64,000 nt of DNA from Melieria omissa. Its lineage: Eukaryota; Arthropoda; Insecta; Diptera; Ulidiidae. Position numbers and translations under genes: made by a program. The notes below the pieces were generated by a model. It saw nothing but the letters and a program-made list of their open reading frames with translations, was not told the DNA's origin and searched no databases. Where the stretch lies: assembly GCA_963971225.1 (NCBI GenBank), contig OZ020269.1, positions 32,075,264-32,139,263 of the forward strand, read 5' to 3'. Positions 1 through 9,625 of this stretch are shown here, piece after piece. Position 1 is the first letter of the stretch. Every line of letters begins with the position of its first letter.

Positions 1-1017
1 AAAAGTCCATACAAGTCACCCATCTGGACAGTCGCTAAAAGAGGTACCGACGAACAAGGGAAACCTAAGCGCAGAATAGTAGTAGACTTTCAGAAGCTGA
101 ACGCACAAACTATTACAGATAGATACCCCATACCCGATGTAGCTATGACCATACAGAATCTAGGCAATGCAAAAGTATTTACAACGTTAGATTTAGAGTC
201 TGGCTTTCATCAGATCCCTATTAAAGAATCTGACAGGGAAAAAACAGCCTTTAGTGTAAATGGAGCAAAATACGAATTCCTTCGCATGCCGTTCGGCCTG
301 AAAAATGCTCCATCAATTTTTCAAAGATGCGTAGATGATATCCTGAGACCATATATCGGCAAGTTCGCATACGTTTATATAGATGATGTTCTCATTTATT
401 CTTCCTCTCCTGAAGAACATATCGAACACATCCGCATAATTATAAATGCGCTTCACCAGGCCAACATGAAGATTTCCAACGAGAAATCTCACTTTTTCCA
501 AGACTCTGTAGAATACTTAGGGCATATAATTAAATACAACAGGATCACAGTTGACCCTACAAAAATACAAACTATTAAAGATTTTCCTATTCCCACAACA
601 CTGAAGGAACTCAGATCCTTCCTAGGCCTCGCCAGTTATTATCGAAAATTTATACAGAATTTTGCATCCATCGTCAAACCACTCACTACGTTCCTCAGAG
701 GAGAGAACGGTGGTATATCAAAGAATCAAAGTGCAAAAATAAAAATCACTTTAGACGAACCTGTACTAGAAGCACTAAACAAAATAAAAGAAGAACTGCA
801 AGCCCAGGTTGAACTCTTCCAACCAAATTTTAACAAACCTTTCGAACTAACGACAGATGCTAGCAATTACGCTATAGGAGCTGTATTATCACAAAACAAA
901 AAACCGATATCATTTATTTCACGGACACTCAGCCAAACAGAACAGAATTACTCTACGAATGAGGAGTTACTCGCGATTGTGTGGTCACTACAGAAACTCC
1001 GCAATTACTTATATGGT
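1..1017 (+). pseudogene. pol: Gypsy-1 pol, RT and start of RNase H
   Basis: The frame is open from the first base. RT shows the PIWTV start region, TLDLESGFHQIP, MPFGLKNAPS and the catalytic YIDD near 380-391. The RT-to-RNase H connection has FLGLASYYRKF. RNase H begins with TTDASNYAIGAVLS near 850. The protein would copy retroelement RNA into DNA in the particle. The frame is native up to the LRNYLYG codons ending at 1017, where the composite insert starts; the later residues are insert sequence. Clade assignment to gypsy/errantivirus is firm, the family name is not known. Confidence 0.9.
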
Positions 1018-1022
1018 ATAGC

Positions 1023-1743
1023 CAGGGCTGTCGAGAGGGGGGGGACAAAGGGGACATCGTCCCCGGGCCCGGAGTTTCCAAGGGGGCCCGGATTTTCCGG
1101 CAATATTAGAAAAAAAAAATTTTTTGAATGAAAAAATATTTCGAGTTGATCAAGAAAAAATTTGACACAAAATTGCCCGATTCTTGAAATAAAAAATTCT
1201 CATTCATTCAATAATCTTTCAAGTAACTGTGAGTAAAACAGTTTCGGAAAACCCGATCATTATCAAATCCGATCTAAAACGCCCAACCGATCAACCCATA
1301 AAAACTTAACGATCGCAAAATCCTCCCTGGAAGGGCCCGCGGAAGAGACGCCTATATAAGTGTATTAAGACTAAAGACGCTCCTGCCTCATCGACAAGCC
1401 ACTAAACTTGTTCTGAGGTGGCGCGGCAATCGCGCAGTTTCAGTCAGTCACATTAAGTCAGGCATCACAGTCTGCCACGGTCAATAGTGGAAAATCAAAC
1501 TGAAGTGCTCAATTGTTAGAGAAACATCAAGTACAAAGAGACACGTGATTATGCATTTTGTTGCCAGAGGGTAAGTCACATCTAATATCAGTCATAAATA
1601 TGAATTTTCGGAAAGATATTTATTTATTAAAAACCTTCCTTCAAATATTGAATCGAGAATTAATTTGAACAGAAAGAAAAATGAAACTGTGAAAAGTGAG
1701 GTTGTGTTCGAATGTTGTGATAGGTTAGCATTCTTAGATATAG
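1023..1743 (+). other. hAT-like left terminus and non-coding leader
   Basis: CAGGGCTGTCGAGAGG at 1023 is typical of the CAGGG-starting inverted repeats of hAT elements. It is followed by a G-rich and then AT-rich leader. I see no matching right terminus before 2909, so the hAT copy seems truncated on its 3' side. I see no convincing coding exon between 1131 and 1743. Confidence 0.5.
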
Positions 1744-2286
1744 GTGTGGCTCTTCAGCAACTCGCGTATTATTGACTCAGTGATCGCGGGACTCACAACT
1801 AGATTTGACGCTGCGAAAAACTTGAACGATACCTTTAATTTCTTGTGGCAATTTCCAGAGTTGATTGAAGACAAGGTCCAAGATAAAGCGGCTAATTTTG
1901 TACAGAAATATCCATCTGATGTTTCGGACGAATTGCCGAACGAAATGACACATTTAAAACATATTCATTCAGCAAATTTCAAAAGTGATCTAAGCCCACT
2001 GTCACTTTTAAATGAAATTTATGAGAAACATTTAAATGCGACATTTCCAAATGTTTGTGTTGCGCTCAGAATTTTCTGTACCCTGCCAGTAACTGTTGCG
2101 AGCGCTGAGCGCTCTTTTAGTGTATTGGCGAGAATCAAAAATTTCCAAAGATCGTGTTCTTCGCAAACACGCATCTCAGGACTTGCGATACTTTGCTTGG
2201 AATACGATTTGGCCCAAAAATCTGATTTCCGTCGTATTATAGAAACTTTCGCTTCAGCGAAAGCCCGAAAAGCGTGCTTAAAGTAG
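1744..2286 (+). pseudogene. hAT transposase, C-terminal dimerisation part
   Basis: The ORF contains TLPVTVASAERSFSVL followed by IKNFQRS and GLAILCLEYDLA, the signature of the hAT C-terminal dimerisation region (ZMYM/ZBED-like transposases). That region pairs transposase monomers on DNA. About 180 codons remain against the 600 or so of a full transposase, so the catalytic RNase-H-like core and BED finger are missing. Usual hAT versions have K/R-rich LR-S-T after the ERSFS motif; here it reads FQRSCSS, fitting a decayed copy. The first codon is GTG and is not a real start. Confidence 0.85.
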
Positions 2287-2394
2287 ATCAAAGTTATAAT
2301 TACTTAGAATTTATACATAATCAATAGATGTATTTATGTAAATGAGTATTGAATAATTATTGAATAAATTTTTTTCTAAATCGAATTTGCTTTT

Positions 2395-2453
2395 GTGATA
2401 ACCCGCGTTTTCTTTCCTACCGCTCCGCCGACGTAAACATGGTCCTTCGAGCC
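2395..2453 (+). repeat. BEL-like LTR 3' end and primer-binding-like site
   Basis: Sequence ending ACCGCTCCGCCGACGTAAACA (2419-2439) is followed directly by TGGTCCTTCGAGCC, which resembles the primer-binding region just after BEL/Pao LTRs. A near copy of the LTR-end motif ends at 2908. The BEL LTR at 28522-28748 also ends with CGCTCCGCCGACGACTCA, so these belong to related LTRs. Confidence 0.55.
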
Positions 2454-2524
2454 AACCGCGAACTCGCGACGCGGAAACACAAACACTAACATAAAAATAA
2501 AATCGATTGATACTTTTGCTAAAA

Positions 2525-2839
2525 ATGGCGTATAACAATCAGCGTGGATTACCCGCACCAAAACAACCACCACAGATTCAACAATCAGCACCGCAACAAC
2601 GGATCCAGCGGCCTCCAAGGCCACGTGACGTTGCGAGAATGGCGCAGTATAATGCACAGCGTCATCAGGAGCAGTATGGTGATGGAAACTGGGCTAACCA
2701 GGTAAACATGGAGCAACAAGAGCAGCAGGCGTGGCAACAAGTCCGCCCTCCACAAAATAATAATAATAACCGGAACCGCAACCGCAACCGGAATAATAAT
2801 AATAATAATCCACGGCCTACTCCAGACGTCCGACAATAA
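2525..2839 (+). CDS. Small Q/N/R-rich ORF between two LTR-end motifs
   Basis: The ATG at 2525 opens a frame of 104 codons, rich in Gln, Pro, Arg and Asn, ending in N-R-N-R repeats and a poly-Asn run (about 2755-2810). It sits 85 bp after the primer-binding-like site at 2440 and 20 bp before the second LTR-end stretch. It therefore occupies the gag position of a very short LTR element. No zinc knuckle, protease or RT is present. It could be a minimal nucleic-acid-binding gag-like protein of a non-autonomous TRIM-type element, or chance coding of a simple repeat. I do not recognise the family. Confidence 0.4.
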   Translation: MAYNNQRGLPAPKQPPQIQQSAPQQRIQRPPRPRDVARMAQYNAQRHQEQYGDGNWANQVNMEQQEQQAWQQVRPPQNNNNNRNRNRNRNNNNNNPRPTPDVRQ

Positions 2840-2861
2840 AGACCGAAAACCCAAAACGAAA

Positions 2862-2908
2862 CCCGTGCTTTTTATTTTTCCACCGCTCCGCCGCGATACG
2901 CATAAACA
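2862..2908 (+). repeat. Second BEL-like LTR 3' end, at the insert border
   Basis: CCACCGCTCCGCCGCGATACGC (from 2881) and TAAACA repeat the motif that ends at 2439. It abuts the right ATGGT duplication, so this is the true right edge of the composite insert. Confidence 0.55.
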
Positions 2909-3708
2909 TGGTCATTCCAACAACAAAAAGTTATAAAACCTGACCACCAATCTTTAATCTTCTCCATATCAGAAAAAAACCCCAATACAAAATTAAAAAG
3001 ATGGAAAAATTTCATTGAAGAATACGGCGCAAAACTTGTTTACAAACCCGGACATCAGAACGTTGTCGCTGATGCACTTTCTCGCCAGCAAATAAACAAC
3101 ATGACAAATTCTGATGACTCCAAACATTCGGCACAAAGTTCCCCAACACAAAAACTCAAACGAGTAAAGCAACCATTAAACTGCTTTAGAAACCAAATTA
3201 TTATAAAACAGTCAGACGAGAACGTCGTCGAAATATCCTCACAAAATATATTTTCTAACAGCCGACATACGCTTTTCTTTAACACCAAAACTGAATTACT
3301 AGACAGACTAAAAAATACAATTAGACCAAAGGTAACTAACGCTCTTCAAATGGATGAACAAATATTATTTTACGTAGAAAAAGACATTATCGACACATTT
3401 CCGAATGTATTAATTGTACTGGCTCAAAAAATTGCGGACGATATCACCGAAACCGAACAACAAGAACAAATCATACAAGACACACACAGACGTGCACACA
3501 GAAACTACAAAAATAACGCGCAGGAAATTTCGCTCAGACATTACTGGCCAAACATACGTGACGCTTGTAAGAAAGAAGTACAACAATGCGAAATCTGCCT
3601 TACCAACAAGTATGAACGCCGCCCAAATAAACAACCAATAGGTTCAACACCAATACCGAACAAAGTAGGCGAATACATACACTTAGACCTATTTTATATG
3701 AGCAATAA
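2909..3708 (+). pseudogene. pol: Gypsy-1 pol, RNase H end and integrase zinc-binding domain
   Basis: After the insert the pol frame resumes with the RNase H DHQSL motif near 2950, then YKPGHQNVVADALSR near 3040-3085. The integrase N-terminal HHCC module follows: H-R-R-A-H around 3490 and C-E-I-C near 3590. The frame stays open to 3708, where the CACTA-like transposon begins after SNN. Its role would be RNA removal and provirus integration. This piece has no internal stop, so decay of the pol part is mainly by insertion. Confidence 0.85.
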
Positions 3709-3800
3709 CCCTGCAGTAAAAATCTCAACTAGTTGCTTAAATTTCTAGTTGTGCAACTAGTCCAAAATGGACTAGATTCAAACTAGTTGTATATGGATGC
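3709..3800. repeat. Left terminal and subterminal inverted repeats of the CACTA-like element
   Basis: The terminal 15 bases match the right end in inverse orientation. They are followed by ACTAGTTGC, CTAGTTGTGCAACTAGTCC and AACTAGTTG words, probably transposase-binding sites. Confidence 0.8.
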
Positions 3801-4168
3801 AGCGGGGGTGAGTTGAAAAGAAACGAAAAAAAAGCTATACAATAGTCAGATATGTGCACCAATGTTGTTGTCGATAAACGAATTTTCTGCTGTGTGTATT
3901 TATTCCTTTTTGAACTAATTTCTTAGCTTTATTAAAAAAAACCCTTTGATATGAGGATACTGTATGTTAGAAAATACAATATATATATCTATACAATTTT
4001 TCAAAAACTTCATATTTACACCGAGCGAACTCGAACAAATAATCGATAAGTGAGCAATCAGCTGTTTTTCGATAAATCAATCGCTCATATCTAAGTTACG
4101 TCAATTAATTTGTGAAATTGTGAAAGTTGAAAGTGAAAAAGGAAAGTAAGTACATAAAATATTATAAA

Positions 4169-4567
4169 ATGAGCAAAAGGCATATAAGAAGGCTGATTAA
4201 GGAGGAACAAGACAGATATGTGGGTAGGCTAAGTGCTAAAAGTGAAGTGCAGGAGGAATATGTGCGGGCAGACGCTGCATCTGCCCAATTAGGTGATGAT
4301 TTGCAAGCAGACGCTGCGTCTGTCCAATTAGAGGAAGATGACCAGGCAGAAGTTAGAGGAAGATATTCGGAAGAAAAAAGTTTAAAAGATAAGCTAGTGG
4401 GTTGGTATTTTAGAAATAGGCCTTCTCGCCAAAGTTTTGAGGAGCTTCTCCTCATTTTACGCGAAGAAAATTTAGATGTACCCCGGAGTGCCGAAACTAT
4501 ATTCTCGGGCAACAAAAACGACAAGGCAATTATTTCCATCTGCATGGAAAAACAATCATTAAGTTGA
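4169..4567 (+). pseudogene. CACTA-like transposase, N-terminal part
   Basis: The ATG at 4169 starts a basic segment (MSKRHIRRLIKEEQ). An acidic spacer follows that contains a repeated ADAASxQL motif, then LKDKLVGWYFRNRPSRQSF and LLLILREENLDVPRSAETI. The last part resembles the N-terminal helix block of animal EnSpm-type transposases. The frame stops at 4567 and the following ORF begins four bases earlier in another frame. Only the start and end of the protein are left, so the catalytic middle has been deleted. A related N-terminal remnant lies at 30383-30709. Confidence 0.6.
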
Positions 4568-5430
4568 AAAAACAAAATAAAATAAAAATTTCACAAAATT
4601 TGGTAGCTTTGAAGTCATTCATTCCGAAAGAATTTGTACGAAAGCCTAGAGGTTTAGAAGATATTTCGAATTGGAAGGCTACAGAGTTCCGCCAATTTCT
4701 CGTTTACACAGGCATATCAGTATTGAAAGATGAAATTTCTGATGACCTTTATTACGAGTTTTTGTTGCTGCATTGCGCATGTAGATTACTGTTTTGTCCA
4801 AAATCTTATTTACAAAATTTAGAAATAGCTAAAAATATGTTAGCCCTATTTGTAGAAAATTTCCCCACTTTATTTGGGGTCAATAGCGTAACACATAACG
4901 TCCATCATTTACTTCATTTAACAGATAATATAACAGAAATAGGAATATTGCCGGATTCATCAGCTTATGGCTTCGAAAATTATCTTCAAGTTTTGAAAAA
5001 ATATGTTAAAAAGCCTACATGTATTTTAGAGCAACATTTTAAAAGAATAAATTTTGAAAATTATATTATAGATTCAAGAACTAAAGGATTAAAATGTACT
5101 AAAAACAAGGGATTATGTTATTATTTTAATGATTGTTTTTTGACTTCGAAAAGTCCTGATAACTATTGTTGCATTATACCTTATATTCCAGTAGAGGTTC
5201 AGGGGTTTGTGAATGAAGACAGAAAATTCATTTTAGGTAAAAGATTAGTAAATTTGGAAAGCTTTTTTAATGAACCAGTAGATTCAATGTCATTAGGAAT
5301 ATCCATAGCAGATGCATGCCCATCCGAAATTATTGAAAAATTCCCTATAGAGGAAATTGAATACAAATTAATGTGCCTTTCTCATAATGGTCGCTTATTA
5401 TTACTTCCGATACTGCATGGTTGTTTTTAA
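4564..5430 (+). pseudogene. CACTA-like transposase, C-terminal part
   Basis: The 288-codon frame contains SFIPKEFVRKPRGL, WKATEFRQFLVYTG, FLLLHCACRLL and THNVHHLLHL, the conserved C-terminal block of animal EnSpm/CACTA-like transposases. It starts inside an A-rich stretch rather than at a convincing initiation site. The preceding N-terminal piece is in a different frame. I infer an internal deletion with its junction near 4555-4600 that removed the catalytic core. This would make the element dependent on a helper copy. The frame itself has no stop. Confidence 0.7.
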
Positions 5431-5810
5431 AAGTTTTAGATATACTCTGCACTGGGGTACCACATTGTTTTGATTGATTTTAATTTGAATTTTGAATTTA
5501 GAGGCGTGTCTGCTACGGACACGTTTATAAATGGTCTTAGTTACCAGGAAAATGTATTAATCACGTCCGTCCGTCCGTGATCCATACGCCTTTTGTAACA
5601 TTTTCAACGAATCGAATTTTCAATTTATTTTAAAGTTCCCGTTCTTTTTTGATCACAAGGTAAATTGTAATGTATGAAAATGGGCGTAGCGTGTCTAGCT
5701 GGCTAATAAAATGTAAACGACAGTGCAGTGCAGGGTATAAAAATGTCGGTCTATTCCGACTTAAATACTTTTATTTTTTCAAATATTTAATACTTTTTTC
5801 TCCGAGGGAA
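5431..5810 (+). other. Spacer between the two transposon genes
   Basis: AT-rich spacer with short inverted words such as CACGTCCGTCCGTCCGTGATCC. It should hold the promoter of the DUF4806-type gene. No reading frame is convincing. Confidence 0.4.
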
Positions 5811-6896
5811 ATGTCTGACATGGAAAATGAATGCAAAATTAAGCGGATGTTACCAAACCTTCCATGTAAGCTGTTGCGCATCAATTAAAGTTTTCAAAGA
5901 CGGATTTAAAATTAATAATGTATATGTTCTAATTTTCCAGACAAAAAACCACTCAGTGAGTGCAACAACTGCAACGAACTGCATAAAAAAGTCGATTTGT
6001 TGCAAGGTAACTATAAACTTATTTAAAAAAAAAACTCCCTTAAGAGTTGTCAATTCTCTTTTATAGAAAGTCTGCAAAATTTATCGGATACGATGAAGAG
6101 AGAATTAAAGGAAATTAAAGGTAAGCTAGTGGGTATTTATATGGACTTTTACTGTATTTAGTTTTTTAATTTCAGAAAACACTTTGCAAAATGCAAAAGT
6201 GATGATGGCGGCCCTTGCGGAGCAAAAAGTCCTGACCTCACGCTTGTTAAAGCAAGAGTCAGTGACCGCGTCGTTTGCAACTTTTTTCCCGGTTCCTACG
6301 GAGGAAGATCTGCTGACCCTGGAGCGGAAAATTGCCACCAACAGGGACGTTTTTGTAAGAGATTTTTCAACCCATTAATGACTACAGATACACATACGTA
6401 ACGGCAGCAACGTAAATGTAAAATGTCATTTACAGGTTATGTAACCATTTTTAATTAACGTTGCTGCCGTTACATAGGTGTAATTGTGGGCATTAATGGG
6501 TCAATTAGAAATTGTTTAGCATTTGTATTCACCTTATTTTCTTAGGTTACTACGATAAAAGCACTGCTCCGTAGGAACATTAATGTGAACCTTAAAAACA
6601 TAATCGGGGAAAAAGTTGCAACAGGCTACAATATTGAAGGGACGCATGGGAAAAAGAGGCTAAGGGACGTCCCAATGTTTTATGGTGCTCTCTTAGGTAA
6701 GCAGAACAGTAACAATAACGCATCTCATTTTTCTATATATCTATACAATTATCTCGTTACAGATGCTATTTCAAGCTTGCCATCATCAGAAGACCCAGAA
6801 AAGCAATTGCGCAAAGCAATTCAATTGCTAAAGAAGAGGTCCTTCAGAAATAAAGGAGCCAAACTGGACAGTCCCACCTCCCCTACTTCTGAATAA
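5811..6896 (+). CDS. DUF4806-type second gene of the CACTA-like element, six exons
   Basis: Exons 5811-5865, 5941-6006, 6067-6120, 6176-6354, 6546-6696 and 6763-6896 all have GT donors and AG acceptors. They join in frame to give 639 nt (212 codons). Exon 2 has a small Cys pair (CNNC), exons 3-4 a coiled-coil-like helix, and exon 4 onward FFPVPTEEDLLTLE. Exon 5 has GTHGKKRLRDVPMFYGALL and the last exon KQLRKAIQLLKKRSF. The last three match the DUF4806 layout found in many insect transposon-linked proteins. Function is unknown, perhaps an accessory DNA-binding factor. The same exon borders recur in the decayed copy at 37299-37928. The gene looks intact although its transposase partner is deleted. 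Confidence 0.7.
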
Positions 6897-7215
6897 TTTG
6901 GTTTATTTTCTTTTTATTCGTTATTTTATGTTTCTATGTTATATGTTCCTTTTACCCAGCTTCCCTACTTCAAATGAATTTGATTTCTTTTCTTTTTATA
7001 TGTTATTTTATAATTCTATGTTATATGTTCCTTATTCCCAACTCCCCTACTTCAAATGAATTTGATTTCTTTTCTTTTTATATGTTATTTTCTATGTTAT
7101 ATGTTCCTATGTTCCTGTTTCTATGTTTTATGTTTCTATGTTATATGTTCCTTTTTCCCAAATCCCCTACTTCAAATGAATTTGTTTTCTTTTCTTTATA
7201 TATGTCAATTTATGT
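6897..7215 (+). repeat. Tandem repeat, about four units of ~80 bp
   Basis: Units begin with CCCTACTTCAAATGAATTTG (the first shortened) and continue with TTTCTTTTCTTTTTATATG and repeated ATGTTATATGTTCC words. The units lie just downstream of the DUF4806-type gene and vary in length by internal duplication of the ATGTTCC part. ORFs through the repeat are byproducts of its pyrimidine-rich composition. Confidence 0.8.
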
Positions 7216-7319
7216 TCCTTATTTATACATACCTTTTTATACAAAATTAAAAAAATTAATATTTATTAAACAAGAGTTTATTTATATAAATGTAAATTTG
7301 TTTATTTTGAAGTGGTTGG

Positions 7320-7590
7320 GTATTGGAACTCAGCGTTCTAGTCCAAAACTAGCGCATTTTGTACTAGTTGCAAGCTAGTCTGGAATGGTCTAGTCCAAAA
7401 CTAGCGCATTTTGCACTAGTTTAAAACTAGTTGGAATGTGTGGCAGAGTGTGACAATTGCCACAGCGTAGGACATGTACATGCTAAAACGGACAGTTCGT
7501 AGCATTGAAATGGGATTGAGCGTGGACTGGTACCGGTGCAGAATGGACTAGTTGTGCACTAGTTTTGGACTAGTCATTTTTACTGCAGGG
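7320..7590. repeat. Right subterminal and terminal repeats of the CACTA-like element
   Basis: Contains CTAGTCCAAAACTAGCGCATT twice (first copy about 7339-7359, second at 7391-7411) plus ACTAGTTGC, ACTAGTTTAAAACTAG and finally TTTGGACTAG. It closes with ATTTTTACTGCAGGG at 7576-7590, the inverse of the left terminus. Confidence 0.8.
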
Positions 7591-8241
7591 AACATGTACA
7601 TTAGCTCAACCGACAAATATTCGAAATTCTGCCATTTGAGACAAATACCATCAAAGAACGACACATACAAATACGTTGACGAGATACTATCACAAATATA
7701 CCCAAACGCAAAGTTTGTAATGACCGATAACGAGGCAACATTAACTGGCATATGTGCACAACAAATTTACAAACGACTACAAATAACACATACCAAAACT
7801 CCAGCGTTTCATTCGACAACAAATGGTCAAGTTGAACGGACACATAGCACGATAATTGAACTCGCGAAAGTTTTGGCACATCAACATAGTTCAGCACCTG
7901 ACGAACAGATATTTGAAGCAGTCCGACAATACAACAAGACAATCCATTCGGTGACAAACGAGAAACCCGAGGACGTGTTCTTCAATCAAAGGGGGTATCC
8001 GGACATCAAAGAGCGCCTTCAACAAAACCAGGACAGAATCTTGCGATACCACAACCGCAATCGCAAACAGCTGAACTACAAAGAAGGTGATGTAATATAC
8101 TCCAAGACGCATAGACGGAACAAAAACGTAAGAAAATACGCGAAACATATAGTTAAAGAAGATAACGGAAAAACAATAACGACCAATAAAGGAGTCATTA
8201 TCCATAAGGACAATATCAGAGTAAAGGCATGTACGGAATAA
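7591..8241 (+). pseudogene. pol: Gypsy-1 integrase core and C-terminus
   Basis: The frame continues from the left integrase fragment with SSTDKYSKFCHL (first catalytic Asp), then VMTDNEAT (second Asp) and STTNGQVERTHS (catalytic Glu). The basic C-terminal part, with YKEGDVIYSKTH resembling the GPY/SH3-like end, runs to a stop at 8241. Integrase joins the DNA copy to the genome. All three catalytic acids can be seen. The end overlaps the start of the env-like ORF by 13 bases, as is common in errantiviruses. Confidence 0.85.
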
Positions 8242-9240
8242 TATTCACCTTACTTTTCCCTATCGCACTCAGCGACAATATAATAGATTTAACCAACAGC
8301 AAATATGTACTAGTAGAAACAGATCCTGTTTACATTTATCAGGATACAGCTTTCCTGTATCACATATCGAATCTATCAAAAATACTCGCGCCATACGAAA
8401 GTATAATGAAATCCGCATACAATTTAGAACACCAACCTGAGACCCAAATTTTAGTGAACAAAATTGAAAGTTTGAAAAGCCAACTCATACCAAATATCTA
8501 CAGACCCAAAAGATCACTTAACTTTCCTAGCTCCGTATTAAAATTCAATTTTAATCAAAACGTCACTTAAAATCAAAACGTCACTTAATAAGTTAATAGA
8601 AAATAATAATATGCAAAAAAAAATTAATTCACAGTTCGAAAGAATACTCGAAGCTCTTTATCCCAAAACAATAAGTGAAAACCTTGTTATATCAGAAGTC
8701 TATAATGAACTCCAATCAATAACGAACACTATAAATTTTGCAAAAACAAAAAACTTGTATTCTGGCACACTAAATTTAAAAGATGTGTATGAGTTAATAA
8801 AGCACGAACAGTTGGATTTTCCAATAATTAATATATTAGAATATGCTGACATTCATATCTGTTACCTACAACAATTTAAAGAATCCACAAACATCGATAA
8901 CATCACATATTACAACCATCAACAACAACTCGGAGAAATCATACACAATCAACATAGCGAAAAACTTGAAGTGCTCCGTATCCTTTCCTCAAACTCAAAC
9001 TACAAATTCAGCAACATCCAAGAACTTTCAACATTTTTGATACCTGTCGAAGAGAACCCAGTATAGTTTACGCTCTTCATCATAATGGGATTCCTCACTC
9101 TAGTAGTCATCACTTATGGTATGGTACACCTCTGCCGATGCTGCGAAAATAAAAGAATGCTTCACAGACAAAGGCGAATTGATGAACTATACGAAATCGA
9201 AATTAACCGTCTTCAACATCAACACGTACCAACAGTGTAG
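8229..9240 (+). pseudogene. env: Gypsy-1 env-like gene, broken
   Basis: The first ORF (8229-8570) has a hydrophobic start like a signal peptide and a furin-like RPKR site. It ends inside an 18-bp tandem duplication (8553-8588) that contains the stop. A second piece (8611-9066) in another frame carries ectodomain-like helices. After a single TAG the same frame encodes FTLFIIMGFLTLVVITYG, the transmembrane anchor, and a Cys-containing tail ending at 9240. The gene is thus inactivated by a frameshift and at least one nonsense codon. The baculovirus-F-like identity is inferred from position, furin site and anchor. Confidence 0.75.
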
Positions 9241-9258
9241 CGAGGACGCTTCGTTTTA

Positions 9259-9430
9259 AGAAAGAGGAGAGTTAAGGCGCGTGTGACACGAAAAACGTAA
9301 GGAACAGTACCAGCATTTGGAAGTGTGCACTCATGACGGTTTGTGCGACTTCGCGGCAGGCGTCACAACACATTGACGCGGACGCGCGTATGTGAAACGG
9401 AAAACGTAACGAACAGCAATAGAAACGATA
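9259..9430 (+). repeat. Gypsy-1 polypurine tract and start of 3' LTR
   Basis: AAGAAAGAGGAG (to 9269) is a plus-strand primer tract. The LTR starts at 9270 with AGTTAAGG, matching the AGTTA starts of errantivirus LTRs. I cannot fix the right end; the sequence passes into Harbinger-1 around 9430. Confidence 0.65.
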
Positions 9431-9625
9431 CCAGGGGTCGAATCGAGCGATCCGTGAACGTACAACTCGTCACGTAAAAGTTGTGATTTCGTATTATGCC
9501 ATACGTGAACGAGTACTCGCTAACGTAATTCGGTATGATGCCTTCCGAAAGTGCGTCGAGTATTTTCGAACGAACTGTCATTCGATCAAAAAATTGTGTT
9601 CGTAAACGACAAGAAGAAAAAAATA

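Larger units (their letters stand above)
1018..2908 (+). mobile_element. Composite insert in Gypsy-1 RNase H (hAT part plus BEL-LTR-like part)
   Basis: The same five bases, ATGGT, lie at 1013-1017 and 2909-2913. Removing one copy plus the insert restores the RNase H frame, so the whole 1.9 kb behaves as a single insertion. Inside are a hAT-like left terminus, the C-terminus of a hAT transposase, two copies of an LTR-end-like motif and a small Q/N-rich ORF. A 5-bp TSD suits a BEL/Pao-type LTR element. The hAT part is then probably a later insertion or replacement of its left side. Confidence 0.7.
3709..7590 (+). mobile_element. CACTA/EnSpm-like DNA transposon inside Gypsy-1 integrase
   Basis: The ends are inverted repeats, CCCTGCAGTAAAAAT on the left and its reverse complement ending at 7590. 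The subterminal regions are dense in ACTAGT/CTAGTT words in both orientations, as in CACTA-type elements. Flanking bases are AA on both sides (AAC is also possible), a 2-3 bp duplication. The element carries an internally deleted transposase gene and an apparently intact six-exon DUF4806-type gene, both on the + strand. The transposase family call rests on protein resemblance. The termini are not literally CACTA. Confidence 0.75.
1..9430 (+). mobile_element. Gypsy-1: env-bearing gypsy retrotransposon, broken, 5' part outside window
   Basis: The order RT, RNase H, integrase, env-like ORF, purine tract and LTR start is that of an insect errantivirus-type gypsy element. The window opens inside RT, so 5' LTR, gag and protease are missing. 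Two later insertions (1018-2908 and 3709-7590) split pol. Each is flanked by short duplications, and the pol reading frame continues on the far side, so both landed in an element that was still intact in those frames. Env carries stops. The right border is uncertain because a Harbinger element follows directly. Confidence 0.85.

Noticed and set aside
2376..2854. Minus-strand Ile/Val-rich frames opposite the Q/N-rich ORF
   Set aside because: They mirror the AAT/CAA triplet repeats of the plus strand.
6897..7378. Phe/Tyr/Met-rich membrane-like ORFs downstream of the DUF4806-type gene
   Set aside because: They run through an ~80-bp tandem repeat in several frames, so they are not genes.
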